NCBI GenBank assembly: GCA_963837445.1
Contig: CAWINK010000014.1
Coordinates: 62,001 to 126,000 of the forward strand
DNA length: 64,000 bases
DNA from: JACVRW01 sp963837445
GTDB taxonomy: Bacteria > Actinomycetota > Thermoleophilia > Solirubrobacterales > Thermoleophilaceae
Reading direction: 5' to 3'
Shown here: positions 8,430 through 17,656 of the stretch, in pieces
Numbering within the stretch: the first letter of the stretch is position 1
Layout: each line of letters starts with the position of its first letter
Program-made: the position numbers and the translations under genes
Notes under the pieces: generated by a model
Database searches by the model: none
What the model was told of the DNA's origin: nothing
The model's input: the letters and a program-made list of their open reading frames with translations, nothing else

Positions 8430-9652
8430 GTGCGCCCCCGTCCGGCGCGCCTCGCCGCGCGACCCAGGCGCTTGCCGGCGCGGCCGATCCGGAGCACGGG
8501 CGAGTTGCGGACGCGAGCGAGCTCCGCTCGCGTCTCCTCGAGCATCTCGCCGCAGTCGTCGCGGCTCGCGCTGAGCTCGCGGACCAGTGCCTCGGCCGCG
8601 ATCAGCGCCTCCTCGGTAGCGCCGGCCCGGCGCTCGAAGCGCGCCCGGCCGAGCTCCGTGTTGAGGGCCAGCGTGCGGAGCAGGAGGGCGTCGTCGGCCG
8701 CGGGCGGGTCGCCGCCAATGATCTCGAGGAGCGCCTCGTGCAGCATCCGGGTCGACTGCTCGGGCGTCGGCCAGCGGTCCGCCGTCGCGCGCGCCCCAGC
8801 GGACAGCGTCTCGAGCAGGTGGCGATCGCGCGCGAGCAGATCGAGCGCCGCCGTGGTGCCGGGCGGATCGTCGAAGCCCACCACCAGCGCGTTCTCGCCA
8901 TGGCGCGCGTACTCCTCGTGGCCGGTGTAGGGGGTGAGCACACACGGCACCCCGGCATGAAAGGCCTCCACCGGCGCCAGCCCGAGCCCCTCCACGCGCG
9001 AGAGCTTCAGCAGCACGTCGCTCTCCCGATACAGGGCTGCCATGCCTGCTGCGTCGAGCCCGCCGACCACCTGGTCGACCCCCACCCCGCTCGCCGAGCC
9101 CGGATCGAGCGCCACCAGCGTTGAGGCCACCGGCTCGCGCATCGCTCTAACCGCGGCCACGGCCTCCGGAACGCCCTTGAAGGGCAGCGTGGGCTGCCCC
9201 TCGATCAGCACCCTGAGCGGCCCGTCGCGACCTTCGCCGCGGTCGGCGGCGAAGGTCTCCCGGTCGATGCCCGGCGGGACCACCCAGCAACCCGCGTGCG
9301 GCCGGATCTCCGTGAGCAGGTCTCGTATCCACGGCGCCACGGCCACGAAGTCGAGCGGCAGCGAGAGCGCGGCCTCCGCGGAGAGCCGTTCGAACGGGGC
9401 GTCGGCGTCGTAGAAGCGCTGCTCGAAGCTCTGGAGCAGCATGGCCCTGCGCGGCGTGTCGATGTCCCAGAGCGCGGCCGCGGTCTGCCACCAGGTGCCG
9501 ATCGCGATGTCGTAGGAGCGCCCGGCGGCCTCGTGCATCACCACCAGGTCCGCCTCCACACCGTGCTCGCGCTCGAGCTGGAGCGCATGCTGGCGCGCAA
9601 CACCGACGCCGCCCGAGGGCCGCAGACTGGGCAACACGAAGCAGACGCGCAT
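8426..9652 (-). CDS. Glycosyltransferase family 4
   Basis: 408 aa. Starts MRVCFVLPSLRPSGGVGVA, the glycine-rich GT4 acceptor-lobe entry; the donor lobe has LIEGQPTLPFKG and KLSRVEGLGLAPVEAFHAG followed by HEEY (acidic E-x7-E type region, about 225-250). After about residue 320 there is a helical, charged tail (RTLALNTELGRARFERRAG ... MLEETRAELARVR) that may be a coiled coil. TACGGC sits 6 bases upstream of the ATG. Only three bases separate it from the DUF2142 gene upstream, and its stop overlaps the next GTG. Sugar specificity unknown. Confidence 0.86.
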   Translation of the reverse strand: MRVCFVLPSLRPSGGVGVARQHALQLEREHGVEADLVVMHEAAGRSYDIAIGTWWQTAAALWDIDTPRRAMLLQSFEQRFYDADAPFERLSAEAALSLPLDFVAVAPWIRDLLTEIRPHAGCWVVPPGIDRETFAADRGEGRDGPLRVLIEGQPTLPFKGVPEAVAAVRAMREPVASTLVALDPGSASGVGVDQVVGGLDAAGMAALYRESDVLLKLSRVEGLGLAPVEAFHAGVPCVLTPYTGHEEYARHGENALVVGFDDPPGTTAALDLLARDRHLLETLSAGARATADRWPTPEQSTRMLHEALLEIIGGDPPAADDALLLRTLALNTELGRARFERRAGATEEALIAAEALVRELSASRDDCGEMLEETRAELARVRNSPVLRIGRAGKRLGRAARRAGRGRT

Positions 9653-9655
9653 CGG

Positions 9656-11110
9656 CTAGCCGTAGAAGCGCGAGATCATGAGCAGCTGGCCAAGCAGGCC
9701 GTGCCCCATGGCGAGCAGGACGAAGAGCGCTCCCACCAGCCGCCCGTAGCGGCGGCCGGCGCCGAGCGCGGCAAGGGCCACGAACGCCGCGTAGAAGGCC
9801 AGGAACGGGAACAGGTAGCGGGCCTGCGCGAAGTCGTACCCCGTGTCGCGCGTGAAGCGGATCCCCAGGAAGCCAATCGAGCCCATCACGCCGAGCGCCA
9901 GGACCGCGTAGGTGAGCAGCTCCGGCCAGCGCGCCAAGAGCGCGGCGCGGCGCCGCCAGAGCGCCAGCCCCGCGAGCAGGGTGAGCGGCACGTAGATACC
10001 GAACGCCACACGGTATGGCCAGACGCCCCAGTAGGTGTCGAGCCAGCCGAACTTTCCGATGAAGCCGCGGAACCACACCTCGTAGGGCGGGAAGTAGCCG
10101 AACTGGTCGAGCATGAAGGGGAGCCGCGGGAGGTAGAGCTGCCACGTGTAGCCGATCTGCTCGCGCAGGTTGATTGTGGGCGCGGCGCCGGCGTTCACCG
10201 CCGCGTTGGTGGCGTTCTCCACGCCCCCGCCGAACATCGGGCGGTCCCAGGCCAGTTCGTTCAGCAGGGCGTACACCGCCACCGCCAACCCGAGCAGCGC
10301 GACGGCGATGCCCGCCCCTTTCAGCGCGTCACGCCGCTCGCGGGCCCGCCACGCCAGCAGTCCGAGCGCGAGCAGCGCGCCGGGAAGCAGGGCCACGAAG
10401 TTCAGCTTCGAGAGCACCCCCACGGCAAGCGCGGCGCCGATCCCCGCTCCGAGCGCCGGCGTCAGCCCGCGCCGGAACGCGCGCGCCAGCCCGAACAGCA
10501 GCGCCGCGCTGGCCATGAATAGGAGGTTGTCCGGATGAACCCCGGAGGAGATGAAGCCGAACATGGGCTGGAACGCGACCGCGAGCGCGCCCACGGTCCA
10601 CGTCCAGGGCTCGCTGAAGAGCTCGCGCAGGAACATGAAGGCGAACAGGGTGGTGCCCGCCGCCAGCAGCGCGGAGAAGAGCCGGATCAGCATTACGCGC
10701 TGAGTGATGCCCTTCCAGGGGGACGCGTGGTAGATCACGACCCCGACCGCGTAGTAGAGCGGCGGCTGCCCCGAAGTCTCGATGATGCCGCCGCCGCTCG
10801 ACGGGTCGAGCCGGTCACGCTCGGCGTTGTCGAGGACGACCTCCATCGCCTCGGTGGGCACCACCAGCTCGTTGGGATCGCCGAGCGTGTCGTTGAAGCG
10901 AAGCGCGTCCATCACGGACGCCTGCTCGTGAGAGATCCCGTCGCCGTCCGGGATGTTCGGCACCAGGCCGGTCTCCGCGAAGTACTGGACGTACGCGAAG
11001 TGCGACGTCTCGTCGGGTACGTGGAAGACCGGCGTGATGCACGCCCATACCGCCGCGTTCAGGAAGGCCACGACCGCGCACCAGCGGGCCGCCGCCGGCA
11101 CCCTCTTCAA
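9656..11110 (-). CDS. DUF2142 family polytopic membrane protein
   Basis: 484 aa with roughly ten to twelve hydrophobic segments. The N-terminal extracytoplasmic part after the first span contains PVFHVPDETSHFAYVQYFAE and GQPPLYY, the conserved acidic/aromatic signature of DUF2142, a family common in actinobacterial glycan clusters and thought to be GT-C-like. The TTG at 11110 overlaps the TGA of the upstream gene (TTGA at 11110-11107), which I prefer to the upstream in-frame starts because those lie inside that gene. Possibly a polyprenyl-phosphate-sugar dependent transferase acting outside the membrane; unproven. Confidence 0.85.
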   Translation of the reverse strand: MKRVPAAARWCAVVAFLNAAVWACITPVFHVPDETSHFAYVQYFAETGLVPNIPDGDGISHEQASVMDALRFNDTLGDPNELVVPTEAMEVVLDNAERDRLDPSSGGGIIETSGQPPLYYAVGVVIYHASPWKGITQRVMLIRLFSALLAAGTTLFAFMFLRELFSEPWTWTVGALAVAFQPMFGFISSGVHPDNLLFMASAALLFGLARAFRRGLTPALGAGIGAALAVGVLSKLNFVALLPGALLALGLLAWRARERRDALKGAGIAVALLGLAVAVYALLNELAWDRPMFGGGVENATNAAVNAGAAPTINLREQIGYTWQLYLPRLPFMLDQFGYFPPYEVWFRGFIGKFGWLDTYWGVWPYRVAFGIYVPLTLLAGLALWRRRAALLARWPELLTYAVLALGVMGSIGFLGIRFTRDTGYDFAQARYLFPFLAFYAAFVALAALGAGRRYGRLVGALFVLLAMGHGLLGQLLMISRFYG

Positions 11111-11706
11111 GATTCGGCCTCCCGCACCACGAGGCGCAGCGCCAGGAACCACGCGAGGGCCATCACGAGCGCGACGACCGCGAGCAGCCAGGGGCCGAAG
11201 GGATTGAGCTTTGCCAGCCCGAACCGGTGAGCGACCGTGGGGAGCAACGCGAGGCGCGACTCGGAGCCGGGACGCAGCCACGCGAGCCGCACCTTGTCGC
11301 CGCGCCCGTAGAGCACGGTCCGCCCGCCGGGCCCGGTGCGGATGCAGACGCGAGCCCCGGGCACCGACTCGTCGATCGGGTCGACAGGGATAACAACCCG
11401 CCCCTCGCGCTCGCCGGCCGGGAGGCGGCCTCTGCTCACGAGTCTCCGTCCCTGGGCGGTCACCGTGACGGTGAGGTCCGGCGTCGGCCGCCCATGCGTG
11501 CCGACGAGCAGCTTGAGCGCGCCGCTGTCGCCCGGCACCAGCTCCTCCTCTTCGCAGCGTTGCGCGGCCCCGCGAAGCTCCGTGACCGGTCCGTACTCGG
11601 GCACGTAGTTGCTCCCGGAGCGGCGCTCGGCCTGGCCAAGGAGGAGCACCAGGACCAGTCCCGCCAGCACGGCCAGGCCGGTTCCAAGGACCGCCTTAAC
11701 GTGCAT
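11107..11706 (-). CDS. Membrane-anchored protein of unknown function, partner of DUF2142 protein
   Basis: 199 aa. One N-terminal hydrophobic segment (about 7-24) and one near the C-terminus (about 170-192) bracket an extracytoplasmic region of about 145 residues rich in beta-forming stretches (LTVTVTAQGRRLVSRG, REGRVVIPVDPI). The stop overlaps the TTG of the DUF2142 gene, and the ATG follows the upstream GT2 stop directly, so the three genes form one coupled unit. No family recognised; it may be an accessory domain for the DUF2142 enzyme. Confidence 0.75.
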   Translation of the reverse strand: MHVKAVLGTGLAVLAGLVLVLLLGQAERRSGSNYVPEYGPVTELRGAAQRCEEEELVPGDSGALKLLVGTHGRPTPDLTVTVTAQGRRLVSRGRLPAGEREGRVVIPVDPIDESVPGARVCIRTGPGGRTVLYGRGDKVRLAWLRPGSESRLALLPTVAHRFGLAKLNPFGPWLLAVVALVMALAWFLALRLVVREAES

Positions 11707-12822
11707 TCAGCGCCGCCGGCGCAACCCGATGATGCTCAAGAGGAACGACGAGAAGAAGATCTGGATGCCGACGATGATGAGGGTGGCCGCGAGTACCGCA
11801 AGCCGCTCCTCGGACAGGGCCCCGAAGCCGCGGTCGATCCAGATCCCGAGAATCACCGCGCCCACCACGAGCCCGGCGAAGATCACGAAGCCGCCCAGAA
11901 GCAGGCCGTGCTCCAGCTTGAAGCGCGCACGCATGCGATCGAACCAGGGGTCCTTCTCGCCCATGAAGTAGGTGCCGTACGCGTGGGCGCAGAGGCCGAG
12001 CGCCAGCACCTGAGTCCCCACGATCATCAGCAGCGCGCCGCCGACCATCGAGTGCAGGTCCCAGGCCCGCCCGAGCACGTCCACCTGAAGCAGCACGGCG
12101 AGAGCGATCAGCGTGCCGAGCACCGCCAACGCGGCGCCCGGGAGGATGAACAGCCAGGTGGGGCTGTGCACGAGCAGGAAGCGAAGGTGGCGCCACCCGT
12201 CCCGGAAGCTCGAGAGCTTCGACTCGCCCTCGCGCGGGTGGTAGTGGATCGGGATCTCCTCGATCTCGAGCCGCTCCTTGCCGGCGCGGATCACCATCTC
12301 GGACGCGAACTCCATCCCCGTGGTGCGCAGGTCGAGCCGCGGCAGCGCCGAGCGCCGGACCGCGCGCATGCCGCAGTGCGCGTCGCGCACGCCGGTGCGG
12401 AAGAAGAGGTTGAGGATCCCCGTGAGCACCGGATTTCCGATGTAGCGATGCAGCCACGGCATCGCGCCGGGTTGGATCCCCTGCATGCGATCGCCCATCA
12501 CGAGGTCGGCGCCCTCGTCGAGCTTGGTCACGAAGCGCGGGATGTCGCCGAAGTCATAGGTGAGGTCGGCGTCGGCCATCACGATGTAGTCGCCCTGGGC
12601 GGCGGCGAAGCCGGCGCGGTATGCGCTTCCGTAGCCGCGCCTCGGCTCGTGCACCACGACGGCGCCAACCGCGCGCGCGAGCTCCGCGCTGCGGTCGTCC
12701 GAGCCGTTGTCGGCCACGATCACCTCGCCCTCCCAGCCCTGGCCCTCGATCGCCGTTTGCGCCTCGGTGACGCAGCGCACGATCGACGCCTCCTCGTTGA
12801 GGCAGGGGATGACCACGGACAC
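11707..12822 (-). CDS. GT2 glycosyltransferase with C-terminal membrane spans (polyprenyl-phosphate type)
   Basis: 371 aa. The GT2 domain has SVVIPCLNEEASI, IVADNGSDDRS and the metal motif MADADLTYDF near residues 82-91, with HCGMRAVRR and the FASEMVIRAGK segment typical of dolichyl-phosphate mannose/glucose synthase-like enzymes. Four hydrophobic segments follow from about residue 218. This layout suggests transfer of a hexose to undecaprenyl phosphate to feed GT-C enzymes such as the DUF2142 protein encoded just downstream. GTG start at 12822. Confidence 0.88.
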   Translation of the reverse strand: MSVVIPCLNEEASIVRCVTEAQTAIEGQGWEGEVIVADNGSDDRSAELARAVGAVVVHEPRRGYGSAYRAGFAAAQGDYIVMADADLTYDFGDIPRFVTKLDEGADLVMGDRMQGIQPGAMPWLHRYIGNPVLTGILNLFFRTGVRDAHCGMRAVRRSALPRLDLRTTGMEFASEMVIRAGKERLEIEEIPIHYHPREGESKLSSFRDGWRHLRFLLVHSPTWLFILPGAALAVLGTLIALAVLLQVDVLGRAWDLHSMVGGALLMIVGTQVLALGLCAHAYGTYFMGEKDPWFDRMRARFKLEHGLLLGGFVIFAGLVVGAVILGIWIDRGFGALSEERLAVLAATLIIVGIQIFFSSFLLSIIGLRRRR

Positions 12823-12998
12823 CTTGACCGTGGAGGAACCCTCGCCGTCGAACGACGGGGGGCGGGTTGTCTGCTCGAGTGCGCTCAGGGGACGAGCCTC
12901 GAAGGCTGGCGTTACAACGGTACTGACGCGCGGAGATGTCAGAAGTTGCGCGCTGGGCGGCGATCCTAGCGCAAGGTCTGCGAGCCTCTGCCGCTTCG

Positions 12999-14144
12999 AT
13001 GCGCGTTTGCCTGATCTACGACTGCCTCTTCCCGTACACCGTCGGCGGCGCCGAGCGCTGGTACCGCAACCTGGGCGAGCGCCTGGCGGCCGATGGACAC
13101 GAGGTCACCTACCTCACCCTGCGGCAGTGGGCCAGCGGCGAGCGTGGCGAGGTGCCGGGCGTGCGCGTGGTGAGCGCCGGTCCGCGGATGCAGCTCTACA
13201 CGCCCGGCGGGCGCCGGCGGGTGCTGCCGCCGCTCGTCTTCGGCGCCGGCGTCTACTGGCACCTCCTCCGCCACGGCGGCCGCTACGACGTGGTTCACAC
13301 CGCGTCGTTTCCGTACTTCTCGCTGCTCGCTGCGGCGCTCGCTCGCCCGCTGCGCCGCTTTCGGCTGGTGGTCGACTGGCACGAGGTCTGGAGCCACGAC
13401 TACTGGCGGGAGTACCTCGGACCCGTTGGCGGCCGCATCGGCCGGGCGGTCCAGGCGCTGTGCCTGCGCGTTCCCCAGCGCGCCTTCTGCTTCTCGGAGC
13501 TCCACGCGCGGCGCCTCCGTGGCGCGCCCGTGAACGGGGAGCTCACGGTGCTCGAGGGCGAGTACGCCGGACCGCTCGAGGCGCGCGAGCCCGTCGCGGC
13601 CGAGCCGCTTGTGGTGTTCGCCGGCCGCCACATCCCCGAGAAGCGCGTCACGGCGCTGGTGCCCGCGCTCGCCCTGGCGCGAGAGCGCATCCCCGAGCTC
13701 CGCGGCGAGCTCTTGGGCGACGGCCCCGAGCGCGACGAGGTCCTTCGGCTCCGCGCCCAGCATCGTCTCGACGACGTGCTCGACGTGCCGGGGTTCGTGA
13801 CCGCGGAGCGCGTGGAGAGCGCGCTTGCGCGAGCACTCTGCATGGTGCTCCCGTCGCGGCGCGAGGGCTACGGGATGGTCGTGGTCGAGGCGGCCGCGCT
13901 CGGCACGCCGAGCGTCGTGGTGGCGGGTCCTGACAACGCCGCGGCCGACCTCGTGAGCGAGGGCGAGAACGGGTACGTGGCCCCGTCCGCCTCGCCCGAG
14001 GACCTGGCCGCCGCGATCGAGCGCGTGCATGCCGACGGCCAGGCGCTTCGCGAGCGAACCGCGTCCTGGTTCCGCGCGAACGCCGAGCGACTGTCGCTCG
14101 AGAGCTCCCTCGAAACCGTTCTGGCCGCCTACGCCCGCCTGTAG
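12999..14144 (+). CDS. Glycosyltransferase family 4
   Basis: 381 aa from the ATG at 12999 (MRVCLIYDCLFPYTVGGAER). The donor lobe carries FAGRHIPEKR and EGYGMVVVEAAALGTPSVVV with the acidic pair of GT4. An in-frame ATG at 12936 would add 21 residues of low-complexity N-terminus; TACTGA 9 bases before it fits the local leaderless pattern, so that start cannot be dismissed. The upstream divergent gap (12823-12998) holds no other gene. The 3' end overlaps the next convergent gene by 16 bases. Confidence 0.85.
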   Translation: MRVCLIYDCLFPYTVGGAERWYRNLGERLAADGHEVTYLTLRQWASGERGEVPGVRVVSAGPRMQLYTPGGRRRVLPPLVFGAGVYWHLLRHGGRYDVVHTASFPYFSLLAAALARPLRRFRLVVDWHEVWSHDYWREYLGPVGGRIGRAVQALCLRVPQRAFCFSELHARRLRGAPVNGELTVLEGEYAGPLEAREPVAAEPLVVFAGRHIPEKRVTALVPALALARERIPELRGELLGDGPERDEVLRLRAQHRLDDVLDVPGFVTAERVESALARALCMVLPSRREGYGMVVVEAAALGTPSVVVAGPDNAAADLVSEGENGYVAPSASPEDLAAAIERVHADGQALRERTASWFRANAERLSLESSLETVLAAYARL

Positions 14145-15211
14145 GTCTCTGCCGTGAGCTTCGCGGTCCGCTCCCACGTGAAGCCGGCAGCGCGCCGCAG
14201 ACCGCTGGCGCGCAGCGGCTCCGGGTCGGCCAGCGCCTGCTCGATCCCGCGGCGAATCTCCCGCGGGTCCGACGGGTCCACGAGCACCGCAGCGTCGCCC
14301 GCCACCTCGGGCAGCGACGCGCGGTTCGAAGACACCACCGGCACGCCGCGCACCATCGCCTCGAGCACCGGCAGGCCGAAGCCCTCGTAGTACGAGGCGA
14401 CCACGACGCACGAGGCCAGCGCGTAGAGGCCGTCGAGACCGGCCCGGTCGAGGTAGCGCGGTAGCCGGAGGGTCACTCCGCGCGCATCCGCGAGATCGCG
14501 AAGGCGTTGCTCGTACGGGGAGCCGTATCCGGTGACCACGATCGTCGGGGGGTCCTCCATCAGGCCGAGCGCCTCGATCACGCCGTGGGCGTTCTTGTGG
14601 GGACGCTTCGCCCCAGGGCAGAGCACGACCGGCCCGTCCGGCAGGTCGAGCGCCGCGCGCAGCTCGGCTGCGGCCGTGGGCTCTCCGACCGGCGGGCTCA
14701 CGCCCAGCGGAACCACGTCGACCTTGCTCGGATCGACCTTCAACAGGTCGCGCAGATCGTGGCGAGTGGACGCCGCGCTGACGATGATCCGCTGAGAGCG
14801 GCGCGCAGCCGCCGGCACGAGCGCGCGCATGCCGAGTCCCCTAAGGCCGAAGTGGCTCTCGGGCACCTTGCGGTAGTTGAGGTCGTGGATGGTCGTGACC
14901 CGCCTGAACGCGCCCCTAAGCGGCGCGGTCGAGCCGAGCGAGTGCACGACCTCGCACCCGTGGCGGGCCGCCAGCCTCGGAATGTGCTGCTGCTCGCCCC
15001 GCACCCACTGGATCCGGCTCGTGGCGTTCACCGGCACCACCACCTCCTCCGCCACGCCACCGAACGTTCCGGCGGCCTCGCGGTTCACGAACAGCGTCAG
15101 CCGCAGATCGTCGCGGGCGGCGAGGTGCGGGATCGTCTCTCGCGCGGCCGTCTCCATCCCGCCGGTCTCGCCGGGGATCAGGAAGACGAGGTTGAGGCCC
15201 ACATTGAGCAT
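14129..15211 (-). CDS. Glycosyltransferase family 4 (mannosyltransferase-like)
   Basis: 360 aa. MLNVGLNLVFLIPGETGGME opens the acceptor lobe; HDLNYRKVPESHFG, CPGAKRPHKN and EGFGLPVLEAMVRGVPVVSS mark the GT4 core. It resembles the neighbouring 15211-16326 and 18125-19234 products, so these may be paralogues adding successive residues of one repeat unit. The ATG at 15211 shares one base with the upstream TGA (TGATG), replacing a longer in-frame start inside the previous gene. Confidence 0.88.
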   Translation of the reverse strand: MLNVGLNLVFLIPGETGGMETAARETIPHLAARDDLRLTLFVNREAAGTFGGVAEEVVVPVNATSRIQWVRGEQQHIPRLAARHGCEVVHSLGSTAPLRGAFRRVTTIHDLNYRKVPESHFGLRGLGMRALVPAAARRSQRIIVSAASTRHDLRDLLKVDPSKVDVVPLGVSPPVGEPTAAAELRAALDLPDGPVVLCPGAKRPHKNAHGVIEALGLMEDPPTIVVTGYGSPYEQRLRDLADARGVTLRLPRYLDRAGLDGLYALASCVVVASYYEGFGLPVLEAMVRGVPVVSSNRASLPEVAGDAAVLVDPSDPREIRRGIEQALADPEPLRASGLRRAAGFTWERTAKLTAETYRRA

Positions 15212-16326
15212 CAGCGGGCGAGCGCACGCTCGTAGGCCTGCCAGGTCCCGTCGGCCGCCGCGTCCCAGCTGAAGCTCGCAGCCCACTCGTCGCTCCCGGG
15301 CAAGGGGTGCGGCTGGGCGAGCGCCTCGGCGACCTTGCGAGCGGCGTCCGCTGGATCGTCAGGGTCGAAGAAGCAGGGAAGGTCGCCGCCGATCTCGCGC
15401 AGGACGGCCAGGTCCGAGCACGCCACAGGCACGCCGCGCGCCAGCGCCTCGAGCACCGGCATCCCAAAGCCCTCGGCACGCGTGGGAAACGCGGCGCACC
15501 CTGCCATTCCCCAGAGCGCCTCGAGCTGGTCATCCGGGACGTAGTCGGCGAACACGACGGAGCCGTCCGCACCGAGCGCGCCGGCGAGGCTGCGCAGCTC
15601 GGCGTCGTATGGCTCGGGGTGGCCGGCGAGCACGACGACGACGTCCGCGGGCAGCTGCGTGGCCGCGCGCACGAGCAGCTCCTGGTTCTTGTGGGGGCGC
15701 TTGGCGGCCACGCACAGCACCACCCGCCGGTCTCCAAGCCGCAGGCGTTCCCGAACCTCGCCCTCGGGCGCGGCAGGCGGACGGGCGGGGAGCGTGGGCC
15801 CGTGGTGGACGACGCTGAAGCGCGTGCTGTCGAGGTCGAGCTCGTGGACGATCTCGTCGCGCGCGGCCTGCGTGACGGCGATCAGCGCGTCCGCGTGGCG
15901 GGCGGCGCGCGTGACGACCTGGCGCATGCCGAAGGTCGTAACGCCCCCGAAGGTGCTCTCCCTGAAGAAGGTCACGTCGTGCAGGGTGATCACATGCGGT
16001 GTGCCGGGGGTGCGGATCGGCCCGACGCTCGCCAGGGAGTGGATCAGGTCCGCGCCGATCCGCCGGGCGAGCGCTGGAAGCAGCAGCTGCTCGCAGAGCT
16101 GCCGGCGCACGCGCCTGCCCTCCTCGCAGGGAAGCGCCCGTATCCCCGCCCAGGAGCCCCAACCGTCGGCCCGCAGCGCCTGCGCGCCGGAGCGCGTCGT
16201 GGCGACCGTGATGCGGGTGTCGGGTCGCGCGCTCTGAAGCGCCGGCGCCAGTCCACGCAGGTACGTCTCCGGTCCGCCAGAGCCGCCTGGGTCGAGGAAC
16301 AGCGCGTTGAGGAGCAGGTGTGGCAC
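15211..16326 (-). CDS. Glycosyltransferase family 4 (mannosyltransferase-like)
   Basis: 371 aa. Acceptor lobe with FLDPGGSGGPETYLRGL, then HDVTFFRESTFGG; donor lobe with VAAKRPHKN and EGFGMPVLEALARGVPVACS. I place the start at GTG 16326 because TAGCAT lies exactly 7 bases before it; a GTG two codons upstream is possible. Coupled by TGATG to the next GT4 gene and divergent from a methyltransferase gene 27 bases away. Sugar specificity unknown. Confidence 0.87.
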   Translation of the reverse strand: MPHLLLNALFLDPGGSGGPETYLRGLAPALQSARPDTRITVATTRSGAQALRADGWGSWAGIRALPCEEGRRVRRQLCEQLLLPALARRIGADLIHSLASVGPIRTPGTPHVITLHDVTFFRESTFGGVTTFGMRQVVTRAARHADALIAVTQAARDEIVHELDLDSTRFSVVHHGPTLPARPPAAPEGEVRERLRLGDRRVVLCVAAKRPHKNQELLVRAATQLPADVVVVLAGHPEPYDAELRSLAGALGADGSVVFADYVPDDQLEALWGMAGCAAFPTRAEGFGMPVLEALARGVPVACSDLAVLREIGGDLPCFFDPDDPADAARKVAEALAQPHPLPGSDEWAASFSWDAAADGTWQAYERALAR

Positions 16327-16333
16327 GGGCACG

Positions 16334-16339
16334 ATGCTA
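16334..16339 (-). promoter_or_regulatory. -10 hexamer TAGCAT for GT4 gene at 16326
   Basis: Minus-strand TAGCAT ends 7 bases before GTG 16326. Its TA overlaps the first two bases of the plus-strand TACGGT (16338-16343). Confidence 0.45.
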
Positions 16340-16343
16340 CGGT
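16338..16343 (+). promoter_or_regulatory. -10 hexamer TACGGT for methyltransferase at 16354
   Basis: TACGGT ends 10 bases before ATG 16354 and shares TA (16338-16339) with the minus-strand hexamer of the divergent GT4 gene. Confidence 0.4.
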
Positions 16344-16353
16344 CACGCGCCGG

Positions 16354-16941
16354 ATGGGCTACGTCGACTGGCATGAGGAGCCGGGATATTGGCGCGACGT
16401 CACGCGACACTTCCCTCGGGACGCCCGCCTCCTCGACGTGGGCTGCGGCGGCGCCTGGATCGGTGACCACTTCGACGACTACACAGGCATCGACGTGTCG
16501 CCCGAGGCAGTCGAGGCAGCGCGCTCGCGTGGGCGCCAGGTCCTGCTCGTGGACGGCGACGAGCCACTGCCCTTCGACGAGGAGAGCTTCGACGGCGTCG
16601 TGCTGAAGGACGTGCTCGAGCACGTTGAGAACCCGGTCGCGCTCGTGCGCGAGGTCCGCCGCGTCCTGCGGCCCGGCGGGCGGGTCTTCGCCTCGTCCCC
16701 GGATGCACAGCGCTGGGTCTGGGACGACTACACCCACCGCCGGCCGTTCACGCGCAAGAGCTTTCGCAAGCTCTTCGAGGATCAGGGGCTGCAGGTGGAT
16801 CAGCTTGGCTACGAGTCGGTCATGCCCGGCAGCGGGATCGTCTCCGGCTGGACCAAGCGGAACCGCCGGCCACGGCTGCTCGCGGCGATCGCCTGGCTGC
16901 CGCTGGTGCGGCGGAACGTGTGGCTGGTGGCGAGCAGGTGA
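16354..16941 (+). CDS. Class I SAM-dependent methyltransferase
   Basis: 195 aa. SAM motif I LLDVGCGGAWIG (about 28-39), acidic GIDVSPEAVEAA, motif with LPFDEESFDGVVLKDVLEHV and RRVLRPGGRVF: a Methyltransf_11 domain. First of three consecutive methyltransferase genes (16354-18191) that presumably decorate sugars of the same glycan. The ATG at 16354 is the first start after a divergent gene; the same frame is open upstream only as antisense of that gene. The substrate is not deducible. Confidence 0.86.
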   Translation: MGYVDWHEEPGYWRDVTRHFPRDARLLDVGCGGAWIGDHFDDYTGIDVSPEAVEAARSRGRQVLLVDGDEPLPFDEESFDGVVLKDVLEHVENPVALVREVRRVLRPGGRVFASSPDAQRWVWDDYTHRRPFTRKSFRKLFEDQGLQVDQLGYESVMPGSGIVSGWTKRNRRPRLLAAIAWLPLVRRNVWLVASR

Positions 16942-16951
16942 ACGCGCTGCG

Positions 16952-17656
16952 ATGACGCGCGACCGCGGCGACCTCGACCTCAATCTCCGCTCAGAGCCGC
17001 AACTCAAGGAGTATCGGGCCATCTACCAGCGGATCGTGCGCGACCGGGCGACGCGGGTCCTCGACTGGGGCTGCGGCCACGGACACGCCGCCCATGCGCT
17101 TCAGCAGGCGGGGCTGAGCGTGGTGGCTATCGAGCACGTGCCCGGGGCCACGGAGGGCGACCGCCAGCAGCTCGACTACTTCCCGGATGTGGAGGCGATC
17201 GTCTCGCCGGAGCCGGTACGCCTGCCGTTCCCCGACGCCTCGTTCGATGCGGTGCTGAGCCTCGGTGTGCTCGAGCACGTGCAGGATCCGGAGGGCAGCC
17301 TCGGGGAGATCCGCCGGGTGCTCCGGCCGGGCGGGACGTTCTACGTCTACAAGCTGCCGAACCGCTTCTCGTACCTCGAGCGGATCGCCAAGCTCGCCGG
17401 CCTCAGCTACCACGGCGACAGGCCGCACGACACTCTCTGGACGGTCCGCTCGGCCACTGAGGCCCTGGAGCGCCACGGCTTCCGGGTCCGCCAGGCGCGC
17501 CGGGCGAACATGCTTCCCCTGACGCTGCCGGGCCGCCTCGCCGCCCGGGCCGCGCCGCTCATCTGGGGCCTGAACGTGGCGCTGTCGAGGGTGCCGGGGC
17601 TGAACCTGATCGCCACGAACGTCGAGGCGGTCGCGGAGAGGCCCGCCGATGCGTGA
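16952..17656 (+). CDS. Class I SAM-dependent methyltransferase
   Basis: 234 aa. SAM motif I VLDWGCGHGHAA (about 34-45), VAIEHVPGA, LPFPDASFDAVLSLGVLEHV and RRVLRPGGTFYVYKLPNRFS. The C-terminal extension (LTLPGRLAARAAPLIWGLN) is hydrophobic and could contact the membrane. It starts 10 bases after the upstream methyltransferase, with no TANNNT hexamer in the gap, so it is probably co-transcribed and re-initiated. Its end overlaps the next start by 8 bases. Confidence 0.85.
   Translation: MTRDRGDLDLNLRSEPQLKEYRAIYQRIVRDRATRVLDWGCGHGHAAHALQQAGLSVVAIEHVPGATEGDRQQLDYFPDVEAIVSPEPVRLPFPDASFDAVLSLGVLEHVQDPEGSLGEIRRVLRPGGTFYVYKLPNRFSYLERIAKLAGLSYHGDRPHDTLWTVRSATEALERHGFRVRQARRANMLPLTLPGRLAARAAPLIWGLNVALSRVPGLNLIATNVEAVAERPADA

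Noticed and set aside
12936..12998. Longer N-terminus for the GT4 gene from ATG 12936
   Set aside because: The 21 extra residues do not look like a GT4 start, although TACTGA is suitably placed; I kept ATG 12999 and note the alternative.
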